DNA of 64,000 nucleotides from Lysobacteraceae bacterium (GTDB lineage: Bacteria; Pseudomonadota; Gammaproteobacteria; Nevskiales; Nevskiaceae), in NCBI GenBank assembly GCA_013823855.1, contig PNMW01000056.1, positions 1 to 64,000 of the forward strand, given 5' to 3'. The position numbers and the translations under genes are program-made. Below are positions 46,074 through 52,949 of the stretch, one piece after another. The notes under the pieces were generated by a model, which saw only the letters and a list, made by a program, of their open reading frames with translations, ran no database searches and was not told where the DNA came from. The first letter of the stretch is position 1, and each line of letters begins with the position of its first letter.

Positions 46074-46100
46074 ACCCGTGACCCGGACAAGGAGATTCGC

Positions 46101-46802
46101 ATGAGCAGACCCGTGGCCCTGATCACCGGTGTCGGCCCCGGCACCGGTGCGGCGATCAGCCGGCGCTTCGCCCGGGGCGGCTATCAGGTGGCGATGCTGG
46201 CGCGCGACGAGGCGCGACTGAAAGCGCTGGAAGACGAGATCGAAGGCAGCCGCGCCTTCGTCTGCGACGTCACCGATGTCGCGCAGATCGACGCCACGCT
46301 GGCGGCGGTGCGGCAGACCCTCGGCGAGCCTTCGGTGTTCGTCCACAACGCCGTCGGCGGCACCTTCGGCAATTTCCTCGACATCGATCCGGCCGCGCTG
46401 GAACGCAACTTCCGGATCAACACCATGGCGCTGCTGCACTTCGCGCGCCGGCTGGCGCCACCGATGGTCGAAGCCGGGCAGGGCGTGATCATCGCCACCG
46501 GCAATACCTCGGCGTTTCGCGGCAAGGCCAACTTCGCCGGCTTTGCGCCGAGCAAGGCGGCGCAGCGGGTGCTGGCCGAGGCGATTGCCCGCGAAGTGGG
46601 GCCGAAGGGCGTGCACGTCGCCTATCTGACCATCGACGCGGTGATCGATCTCGAATGGACCCGCAAGGCCTTTCCCGGCCGTCCGGACGATTTCTTCATC
46701 AAGCCGGCCGCGATCGCCGACGAGACCTGGCATCTGGCCCATCAGCATCGGTCATCGTGGACCTTCGCCGCCGAGATCCGGCCGTACTGCGAAACCTGGT
46801 GA
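46101..46802 (+). CDS. Short-chain dehydrogenase/reductase-like protein lacking the catalytic Tyr
   Basis: A 233-residue Rossmann protein (LITGVGPGTGAAIS at the N-terminus, VHNAVGG, and a PSKAAQRV helix). The active-site YxxxK is FAPSK at residues 148-152, so the catalytic Tyr is Phe, and the N-terminal loop is TGVGPGTG rather than TGxxxGIG. Canonical reductase activity is therefore doubtful. GGAG precedes the ATG by 8 bp. It is downstream of the TetR gene and probably cotranscribed. Confidence 0.8.
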   Translation: MSRPVALITGVGPGTGAAISRRFARGGYQVAMLARDEARLKALEDEIEGSRAFVCDVTDVAQIDATLAAVRQTLGEPSVFVHNAVGGTFGNFLDIDPAALERNFRINTMALLHFARRLAPPMVEAGQGVIIATGNTSAFRGKANFAGFAPSKAAQRVLAEAIAREVGPKGVHVAYLTIDAVIDLEWTRKAFPGRPDDFFIKPAAIADETWHLAHQHRSSWTFAAEIRPYCETW

Positions 46803-46824
46803 GCGTGCCGGAGATGCCGGCCGG

Positions 46825-47337
46825 CTAGCGGTCGGTGGCCGGCAACAGCGCCCAGGCTTCGGCCGTGGTCGGCGGCAGTACGAGGTCCAGCGCCAGCGCC
46901 GGCAGCAGCAGGCGATCGTCGTGGACATGGCCGGCGATCAGCCGGGCCGGGTCATCGATCAGGCGGCGATGACGGCGCCGGTGATCACGAAAGCGATCGC
47001 GGCTGACGACGATGCCATTGCGGGCGGTGGCCTGGCGCAGCAGCACCCGGTCGGCCGGAATGCCGGACGGCACCTCGAAGGCGAGCGCGTCGCGCTCGAT
47101 CAGCAGCCGGTAATGCCGGGCATCGTTGCGGAGCTGGTGGCGGGCGCTGGCATCGAAGCACAGCCGTGCCTCATGGCCGGTCGCCAGCAGTCCGGCCAGC
47201 ACGGTGATCGGCAGCCGCAGCGAAGCGGGCTGGCCGCACCAGTAGGCAACGTTGAGCCCGTCGATGAACAGCGGTCGCGATCCGTCATCGGGCGGCTGCA
47301 CCGACGCTTCCGGGGCTGCGAAAACCGGTGCGGACAT
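46825..47337 (-). CDS. NYN/PIN-type RNase domain protein
   Basis: A 170-residue protein with a PIN-like nuclease core: FIDGLNVAY (Asp26, Asn29), Asp62 in CFDASARH, Asp96 in IPADRVLL, and SRDRFRDH (Asp114, Asp118), a set of acidic residues close to that of Zc3h12a-type NYN ribonucleases. Its ATG shares one base with the sheath stop (TGATG), so it is translated with the sheath gene. A Mg-dependent RNase is predicted; the target is unknown. Pairing with a phage-tail sheath gene is not a standard arrangement. Confidence 0.65.
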   Translation of the reverse strand: MSAPVFAAPEASVQPPDDGSRPLFIDGLNVAYWCGQPASLRLPITVLAGLLATGHEARLCFDASARHQLRNDARHYRLLIERDALAFEVPSGIPADRVLLRQATARNGIVVSRDRFRDHRRRHRRLIDDPARLIAGHVHDDRLLLPALALDLVLPPTTAEAWALLPATDR

Positions 47338-49196
47338 CAAGCCGCGACGTCCGCTGTCTGCCGGCCGATGCGGAACACCACGAACTCGGCCGGCCGGCTG
47401 GTGGCGATGCCGATCAGGCAGTCCAGGCGGCCGTTGTCGAGATCGTTCCGGGTCATCGTCGATCGGTCGCAGCGGACGAAAAAGGCTTCTTCGGGCTTGC
47501 TGCCGAGCAGGGCGCCGTCGCGCCAGAGGCTCAGCAGGAAATCCTCGATGCTGCTGCGGACATTCGCCCACAGGCGCTCGCCATTGAGTTCGAACGCCAC
47601 CCATCGCGTGGCCTTGTCGATCGAGTGTTCGATGAAGCTGAACAGGCGCCGTTGCGAAACGTATTTCCACTCCGGGTCCGAGCTGATCGTCCGCGCACCC
47701 CAGACGCGGTGACCGCGGCCCTCGAAGTAGCGCAGGCAATTGATGCCCTCGACATTCAGCACGTCCTGCTGGGCCTTGTTGATGTTGAACTCGAAGCGGG
47801 TCAGGCCGCGCACCAGCTCGTTGGCCGGCGTCTTGTGTACCCCGCGTTCGACATCGCTGCGGGCATAGATGCCGGCGATGAAACCGGAAGGCGGCAGCAG
47901 CAGCTTGCCGGCGGGCTGGCCGGCAACGGCGGGTGCGTCGGGATCGGCGATCTCGATCCACGGGTAGTAAAGCGCGGCGTGCCTGCTGTCGAAGCGGCTG
48001 CGGAAGCTGCGCACGGCGGACAGCGAACTGCCCTGCGCGGGGTCGACCACGGCGATCCGGTAACGGTATTTCTCGGCATGCGCGATCAGCCGCCCGGCAA
48101 CGGCCTGAACCCCTTCTGCGGTGGACATGGCGCCCCCGTCGGGCACCGCGACGATGGCGATGTCGTCGACAGCGCCCAGCGCTTCGAGGCCGGTTGCCGG
48201 GCGCGCGCCGTCGGCCGGATCGGCAGCGGTGCCGGCGAAGTCATCGGCGTCGGGCAACTCGCCGTCGATGCCACCGGCAAGCGGCTTGTCCGCCGCCTGC
48301 AGGCCGATCGCCAGCGCCGCGGCTGCGAAACGGTGACTGCCGGGCGCCCATTCGAGGCAGACCCGGGCCTCGGCATCGTCGGGCCGGTTCGCGTTCAGCA
48401 CGGTGCCGATGAAGCGGCGCTGGTCGGGATGGCTGACGAGCGGCCCGTAGCGATCGACGCGGCCATCGGTGCCGGACACCGTCACCCGCAGTTCGACCAG
48501 CCTCAGCTGCACGCCGGCAGCCAATGCCGCCGCTGCGCCGCTGCTGTCGATGAACCGCTGCCGGCCATCGTGGTCGGCTTCGACGACGCGCAACTGGCTG
48601 GCCGACAGCGGTGCGTTGTCGGCCGGCGCCGCGCCGCCCGGTGGCGTCACTTCGACCACGGCACCGGCGCCGATGCCTTGCGCCTGGATGCCCCAGGTGT
48701 GCCGCGCCAGCGGGTCATGCGCATCGCTCGGGTATGCAAATGCCAGATTGCCGCCGCGAATCGCCCGCACCTCGATCCGCAGGTTGCCGTCCGCGCCCGG
48801 CCAGCGCGCCCACCAGCGGGCCGTGCCGGTGCTGGTGGCAACGGCCCGGCTCGCGGTGCCGTCGCGAACGGTCTTGCCGGCTCCCGGCGCATAGACCCGC
48901 GACACGTGAAGCCGCCGGCCGCCGTTGTCGAAATAGGCGCGGACCGCATGGGCGAGATAGGCGCTGCGCCTGCCGCTGCCGAGCTGCAGCGGCGTGGCTC
49001 CGCCGTAGGTGCGCTCGAACTCCGGGTACGACGTGATCAGGCGCGGCGCCGGGACGTCGGGGCCATCGGGCGACCAGACCGGGCCGTAGCGGGTCAGCCC
49101 CGCGAAGCCGGCGGTGCCGGTCGGCACGCCTTCGATCGACTTGGCGCGGAAGCCGGTCTCCTCGATGTAGACGCCGGGCGCCTGGTATTCGGGCAT
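47337..49196 (-). CDS. Contractile tail sheath protein
   Basis: A 619-residue sheath protein. The N-terminus (PEYQAPGVYIEETGF, then IEGVPTGTAGFAGLTRYGPV) is the classic phage/CIS sheath start, with a long variable middle and the C-terminal sheath fold (INKAQQDVLNVEGINCLRYF, GARTISSDPEWKYVSQRR, ATRWVAFELNGERLWANVRS). It has a good AGGAAGG ribosome site. No tube, baseplate, spike or tail terminator gene lies within several kb on either side, so it is an orphan in this window. It ends by overlapping the NYN gene by one base. Confidence 0.88.
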   Translation of the reverse strand: MPEYQAPGVYIEETGFRAKSIEGVPTGTAGFAGLTRYGPVWSPDGPDVPAPRLITSYPEFERTYGGATPLQLGSGRRSAYLAHAVRAYFDNGGRRLHVSRVYAPGAGKTVRDGTASRAVATSTGTARWWARWPGADGNLRIEVRAIRGGNLAFAYPSDAHDPLARHTWGIQAQGIGAGAVVEVTPPGGAAPADNAPLSASQLRVVEADHDGRQRFIDSSGAAAALAAGVQLRLVELRVTVSGTDGRVDRYGPLVSHPDQRRFIGTVLNANRPDDAEARVCLEWAPGSHRFAAAALAIGLQAADKPLAGGIDGELPDADDFAGTAADPADGARPATGLEALGAVDDIAIVAVPDGGAMSTAEGVQAVAGRLIAHAEKYRYRIAVVDPAQGSSLSAVRSFRSRFDSRHAALYYPWIEIADPDAPAVAGQPAGKLLLPPSGFIAGIYARSDVERGVHKTPANELVRGLTRFEFNINKAQQDVLNVEGINCLRYFEGRGHRVWGARTISSDPEWKYVSQRRLFSFIEHSIDKATRWVAFELNGERLWANVRSSIEDFLLSLWRDGALLGSKPEEAFFVRCDRSTMTRNDLDNGRLDCLIGIATSRPAEFVVFRIGRQTADVAA

Positions 49197-49216
49197 GGTC
49201 CTTCCTCGGCTGCGGG

Positions 49217-49681
49217 TCAGGGCTGGCGGCGCATGGCCAGGGTAGTGCGCCGGAAATCACCGGCAGACCGGCCATGGCGTTTCCGGATGCACGGGATCCG
49301 CCCGTCGTCGACCGGATCGCGGGGGCGTGCGCGGTCGGCGATGTCGAAGTCGCCGGGCCGCATCGGGCTTTGGCGGCCGCCCTGCCCGACCACGCAGCGG
49401 CGTTCGAGCTGCATGCTGGCGAAGAAGCATTCGCCGGGATCGCCGCGAATCCCGCGCTTGCCGCGAAACCCCGTCCGGGCCCGGGCCCGGGTCTTGGTCC
49501 GGGTCCTGGAGCGGAGGTCGGACACGGTGGCGTCGAGCCTGTCCTTGATCGCGACGCGGCTGTCGAACGAGGCCACGGAAGCGGCCGCCGGATCGAGCGC
49601 GGTGAAGGCTGCGCGCAGCACCTCGCGCCGGTACGGATACTGCCCGGCCGGTGCCCGGTCTTCGGTCGTCCAGGTTCGCAT
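49217..49681 (-). CDS. Hypothetical protein upstream of the sheath gene
   Basis: A 154-residue basic protein with a strong GGAGG ribosome site 8 bp before the ATG and only a 20-bp gap to the sheath gene, so it is probably in the operon. The first 60 residues look structured (REVLRAAFTALDPAAASVAS, then DRLDATVSDLRSR), but residues 60-75 are a repetitive Arg/Thr/Lys tract (RTRTKTRARAR) encoded by a GGCCCGGGC-like repeat. The rest is Arg-rich and may be out of frame after a slip in the repeat. No family recognised. Confidence 0.45.
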   Translation of the reverse strand: MRTWTTEDRAPAGQYPYRREVLRAAFTALDPAAASVASFDSRVAIKDRLDATVSDLRSRTRTKTRARARTGFRGKRGIRGDPGECFFASMQLERRCVVGQGGRQSPMRPGDFDIADRARPRDPVDDGRIPCIRKRHGRSAGDFRRTTLAMRRQP

Positions 49682-49709
49682 CGCGTCGCCCTCCGCCGGC
49701 CAGGTTCGA

Positions 49710-49901
49710 TCATGGGGGCCTCGGTTTCGCATGATCGTCGCCAGCCGGGCCGGCGGCAACGGGATTCCAGATCGCCCAGCGCGATCGATCAAGTCCGGGA
49801 TCGCGATTCGCCGGGCGGGCAGGCCGACGGGCGATCGCACGGCCGGCAACCACTCCGCCAACCACTCCGCCAACCACGATCAAGGCCTGCACGATGGCCA
49901 T
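49710..49901 (-). CDS. Small membrane protein with a tandem VVGG repeat
   Basis: The 63-residue frame starts MAIVQALIVVGGVVGGVVAG, a hydrophobic helix encoded by a 12-bp tandem repeat (49847-49878), followed by a basic, Pro-rich tail. It lies 28 bp upstream of the 154-residue protein gene on the same strand and may open the sheath operon. Support is limited to its composition and location. Confidence 0.35.
   Translation of the reverse strand: MAIVQALIVVGGVVGGVVAGRAIARRPARPANRDPGLDRSRWAIWNPVAAGPAGDDHAKPRPP
49847..49878. repeat. 12-bp tandem repeat
   Basis: The unit CAACCACTCCGC occurs two full times plus a partial third copy. On the minus strand it encodes in-frame VVGG units of a small membrane protein, so copy changes would keep the frame. 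Confidence 0.7.
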
Positions 49902-49964
49902 CGATTTCGCCCCGAGCCCGGGACGGAAGGCGCTTCAAGCCGTGGCGCGGCCCGCACCGGCGTG

Positions 49965-50156
49965 ATGCGCGCCGCCTTCGATGTCGCCGTCGATTTCGCG
50001 CGGCGCCTGCTCGGCATCGACAGCGACACGGTGCTGTCGCCGCGCTCCGGGCGCCTGTCTGCCGCGCGGGCTGGCAAGCTTCGGAAGGAGGCCCGCCCCG
50101 GAAAGACGAACCGCTTGATCCAGTTCACGCAAGCGGTTTCGGCGTGGCGGCTATAG
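49965..50156 (+). CDS. Hypothetical small protein (63 aa)
   Basis: The frame starts MRAAFDVAVDFARRLLGIDS and has a plausible amphipathic helix and a basic end, more protein-like than its antisense alternatives. It is translationally contiguous with a 23-codon upstream frame (TGATG at 49963-49967). No ribosome binding site or family is recognised, and it may be a chance frame. Confidence 0.3.
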   Translation: MRAAFDVAVDFARRLLGIDSDTVLSPRSGRLSAARAGKLRKEARPGKTNRLIQFTQAVSAWRL

Positions 50157-50376
50157 TGACGCAGCCGAGCTTTCTGACGAAACCCGGAGCTTGCGGTGAC
50201 TCAGGGGCACGGGTGTTGCCTTCGATGATTCAGCCTTGGTGCGGCCCCCTGCACGGAACTCCGATGAGCCCTTGTCTTTCAGCGAGTCCAGCTGCCACCC
50301 GGCGGCTGCGCCGTTACGAATCAGGCGACAAATGCGTGCAGAATCCGGCTATGGATGGTCTAGGCGACAAGATGAC
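50157..50376. other. Non-coding stretch before the gene cassette
   Basis: About 220 bp between the GC-rich sheath region and the first attC-like site. No credible gene is seen, and base composition falls toward the cassette. It could be the remnant of another cassette. Confidence 0.3.
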
Positions 50377-50434
50377 GCCTAACACCGTACGGGCTGGTTT
50401 ATCCGATATTTTTTGTAGCTAATTTGCGTTGGGC
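50377..50434 (+). repeat. attC-like recombination site (upstream)
   Basis: The 58-bp element begins GCCTAAC (50377-50383, matching RYYYAAC) and ends GTTGGGC (50428-50434, matching GTTRRRY), the two conserved ends of an integron attC at the usual short spacing. The inner arms are only weakly complementary, so it may be degenerate. It lies 13 bp before the HEPN gene. Confidence 0.45.
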
Positions 50435-50447
50435 CCACAAACGCCTC

Positions 50448-51242
50448 ATGGACATTACGCTAGCACTAAAAGACGCTGAGAACTCCCTCCGTGACTTCAT
50501 TTCTGCTGTCCTCGAGAAGGAACTAGGTACTAGTTGGATTGATCGATGCGGCATTACAGCTGAGCGTATTGAACAGTGGCGAAACAGGAAGGCAACTGAG
50601 GAGAAGCGTCAGCGTTTCGGAGTAACAGAGGAAAGACTTATCTACTACGCCGACTTCTATGACCTTAAGGCAATCCTCAAGAAGTGCTGGCAGGGAGAGC
50701 TTTCCGTCGCATTAGGAGATTGGAAGACTATGGAAATTTTTCTCAGCGAACTTGAGAAACTCAGGGATGCAGACGCCCATAAACGCGAGCTTCTCCCGCA
50801 CCAGAAGCATCTAGCACTCGGCATTTCCGGCGACATCCGAAACAGGATAGTTAGGTATAGGAGCAAGAAGGAATTGAGTGAGGACTACTACCCGCGATTT
50901 GAGAGCGTTAGGGACTCGCTTGGGAACATCTTCATTCCAAGCGGAGAAGATCGTATGCTGGATACAGGCATGCGTCTCCGCCCTGGCGACCAAATTGAGT
51001 TCGTTGTCACTGCCACCGACCCTATTGGCGAAGAACTTGAGTTTGGTATTCGGCCGTTGGGCGGTCGCACCGCTGAGATTTCATGGCAGAAAGATCATGT
51101 CTTCGCCTTTACCGTGAGCGAAGCAGAGATCCGCAAGAAGCTGGACATGCAGATTTTCCTCCGTAGCCCAAGGCAACATCACGCCTACCCAGAATATGAT
51201 GACGGCGTAGCCTTCAGGTACGAGGTCCTTCCCCCGAAATAG
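50448..51242 (+). CDS. HEPN-domain protein (Swt1-like) carried on a gene cassette
   Basis: A 264-residue protein with visibly lower GC and different codon use than its neighbours, indicating transfer. The N-terminal 150 residues are helical and carry the HEPN RNase motif R-x4-H at Arg106-His111 (LEKLRDADAHKREL), as in Swt1-type HEPN domains. The C-terminal 110 residues look like a beta-rich domain (LRPGDQIEFVVTATDPIGEE). ATG 50448 follows the attC end directly, and a second attC begins 23 bp after the stop, so it is a typical cassette. A toxin or defence RNase is likely; no antitoxin gene is seen. Confidence 0.65.
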   Translation: MDITLALKDAENSLRDFISAVLEKELGTSWIDRCGITAERIEQWRNRKATEEKRQRFGVTEERLIYYADFYDLKAILKKCWQGELSVALGDWKTMEIFLSELEKLRDADAHKRELLPHQKHLALGISGDIRNRIVRYRSKKELSEDYYPRFESVRDSLGNIFIPSGEDRMLDTGMRLRPGDQIEFVVTATDPIGEELEFGIRPLGGRTAEISWQKDHVFAFTVSEAEIRKKLDMQIFLRSPRQHHAYPEYDDGVAFRYEVLPPK

Positions 51243-51265
51243 GCCGCAAGTGCTGACGCGATCGG

Positions 51266-51308
51266 GCCTAACAATTCATTCAAGCCGAACCGGCGCTTCC
51301 ATCGGTTC
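51266..51308 (+). repeat. attC-like site, 3' part missing
   Basis: Starts GCCTAACAATTCATTCAAGCC, nearly the canonical left half of a classical attC, followed by the stem GAACCG (51287-51292) with CGGTTC (51303-51308). The expected right end GTTRRRY is absent because an insertion-sequence end begins here. Confidence 0.7.
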
Positions 51309-51434
51309 AGTGGACACCCTGAACTAACCGATCAGGAGTGTTGTGAATGCCCAAACCTGACCCCAGAAGGACGTACCGATACAGCGATGAATTCAAGGCC
51401 ACCGCCTTCAAGCTGAGCCAGCTTCCAGGAGTGC
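51309..51434 (+). mobile_element. IS3-family insertion sequence fragment
   Basis: Starts with an IS3-like terminal segment (TGGACACCCTGAAC), then a 29-codon start of OrfA from ATG 51347 (MPKPDPRRTYRYSDEFKAT, then AFKLSQLPGV), matching IS3-family transposase OrfA. The gene is cut off at about 51434. The element interrupted the attC and then lost its right part. Confidence 0.65.
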
Positions 51435-51490
51435 TCGTCAGCAATGCGCCGACTCTCTTGCCATCACCCCGGCATGCCCTGTTCTCTCAT

Positions 51491-52906
51491 TCAAACCCCC
51501 GCCTCCCAACCCCCACCCAGCGCCTTGTAGACGGCGATCGCGCTGGTGTTGATCGCGGTCTCGGCCTGGGCCAGGTCGTCTTCGGCGGCCAGCGCCGTGC
51601 GCTGGGCGTCGAGCAGCACCAGGAAATCGCTGGCGCCCTCGCGGTAGCGGATGCCGGCGAGGTCGGCGGCGCGGCGGCTTTGCCGGGCTTGTTCGAGCAG
51701 GTGGTTGCTGCGCTGCCGCTGGGTGTTGAACAGGGTCAGCGAGGCTTCGATGTCTTCGAGCGCCAGCAGCACCGTCTGCTGGTACCGGGCGAACGCCTCG
51801 TCGGCCTGCGCCTTGCTCTGGTCGAGACGCGACTGCACGCGCTTCCAGTTCAGGCCGTTCCAGGAAATGCTCGGGCCGATCGAGAACGCCTGCGAGGCGA
51901 CGCTGCCGAGATCGGCACTGCTGCCGGACAGGAAGCCGATGAAGCCGCCGACCTCGATGTGCGGATAGAAGTCCGCGGTGGCGATGCCGATGCCGGCGGT
52001 GGCGGCGGCCAGTTCACGCTCGGCGCGCTGCACGTCCGGACGCCGCGCCAGCAGATCCTCGGGGGCGCCGATCGCCAGTGCGCTGGTCAGCGTCTTCAGT
52101 GACTGCGGCGACAGGTCGATGCCGGATTCGCCGGGCCGGGCGCCGGTCAGCACGTCGAGCCGGTAGCCGGCGAGCTTCTCGGCGGCGCGCAGCGAAGGGA
52201 TGCGCGCCTCGGTCGCGGCCAGCCGCGCGCTGGCGCTTGCCACATCCTGTTCCGGGCCGGTGCCGACTTCGCGGCGCACCCGGGTCAGCTTCACGGTTTC
52301 GCTCTGGCTGGCCAGATCACGCGACGCGATTTCCAGCCGCAGCTGGGCGCCGCGCAGCTCGAAGTAGTTGCGCGCCACTTCGGCGATCAGGCGCACCTGG
52401 GCATCGCGCAGGCTGGCGACGCTGGCCTGCGAGTTCGCCTGCGCGGCTTCCACCGAACGGCGGATGCCGCCGGCCAGATCGATTTCCCAGGCGGCGTCGA
52501 AGCCGGCCTGGTAGCGGCTGATGCCGATGCGGTCGCTGCCGAAACCCGGCTGCTGGGCGCGGCTGCGGGTGTAGCTCGCGTCGGCGCCGATGGTCGGCAA
52601 CCGATCGGACTGGGCGTCGCCGACTGCGGCGCGTGCTGCCGCGACTCGCGCCGTGGCGATCTTCAGATCGAGGCTGTTGGCGACGGCGCGGCTGACCAGC
52701 GCGTCGAGCGTGGGATCGCCGAACTGTGCCCACCAGCGGGCTTCGAAGTTCGGCGTCGTGTCCGCAGCGGCGGCATTGCGGAACGTCGTCACCGGGGCCA
52801 GTTCCGGGGCGTGATAGTCGGGGCCGACGGCGCAGGCCGACAGCAGGGTCGCGAGCAGGCCCGCGGTCAGCGCCTTGCGGGATATCGATGGCGTTTGAGT
52901 GTTCAT
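51491..52906 (-). CDS. OprM/NodT-type outer-membrane efflux lipoprotein
   Basis: A 471-residue outer-membrane factor: lipobox LLSAC (Cys25), then VGPDYHAPELA and the paired efflux domains ending NTSAIAVYKALGGGW, the conserved C-terminus of NodT-type proteins. It forms the outer channel of the pump encoded by the two genes upstream on the same strand. Confidence 0.93.
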   Translation of the reverse strand: MNTQTPSISRKALTAGLLATLLSACAVGPDYHAPELAPVTTFRNAAAADTTPNFEARWWAQFGDPTLDALVSRAVANSLDLKIATARVAAARAAVGDAQSDRLPTIGADASYTRSRAQQPGFGSDRIGISRYQAGFDAAWEIDLAGGIRRSVEAAQANSQASVASLRDAQVRLIAEVARNYFELRGAQLRLEIASRDLASQSETVKLTRVRREVGTGPEQDVASASARLAATEARIPSLRAAEKLAGYRLDVLTGARPGESGIDLSPQSLKTLTSALAIGAPEDLLARRPDVQRAERELAAATAGIGIATADFYPHIEVGGFIGFLSGSSADLGSVASQAFSIGPSISWNGLNWKRVQSRLDQSKAQADEAFARYQQTVLLALEDIEASLTLFNTQRQRSNHLLEQARQSRRAADLAGIRYREGASDFLVLLDAQRTALAAEDDLAQAETAINTSAIAVYKALGGGWEAGV

Positions 52907-52949
52907 TGCAGAGACCTGGAAATCATGGATACGGGCGCGCAGGCGGCGT

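Noticed and set aside
49880-50128. Minus-strand GTG-start frame of 82 codons
   Set aside because: It has no ribosome site or recognised motif, and overlaps a plus-strand frame with better composition.
47328-50156. 942-aa open frame on the plus strand
   Set aside because: It is antisense to the sheath gene and has low-complexity, Gly/Ala/Arg-rich composition; it is a GC-rich shadow. Only its last 63 codons look protein-like and are listed separately at low confidence.
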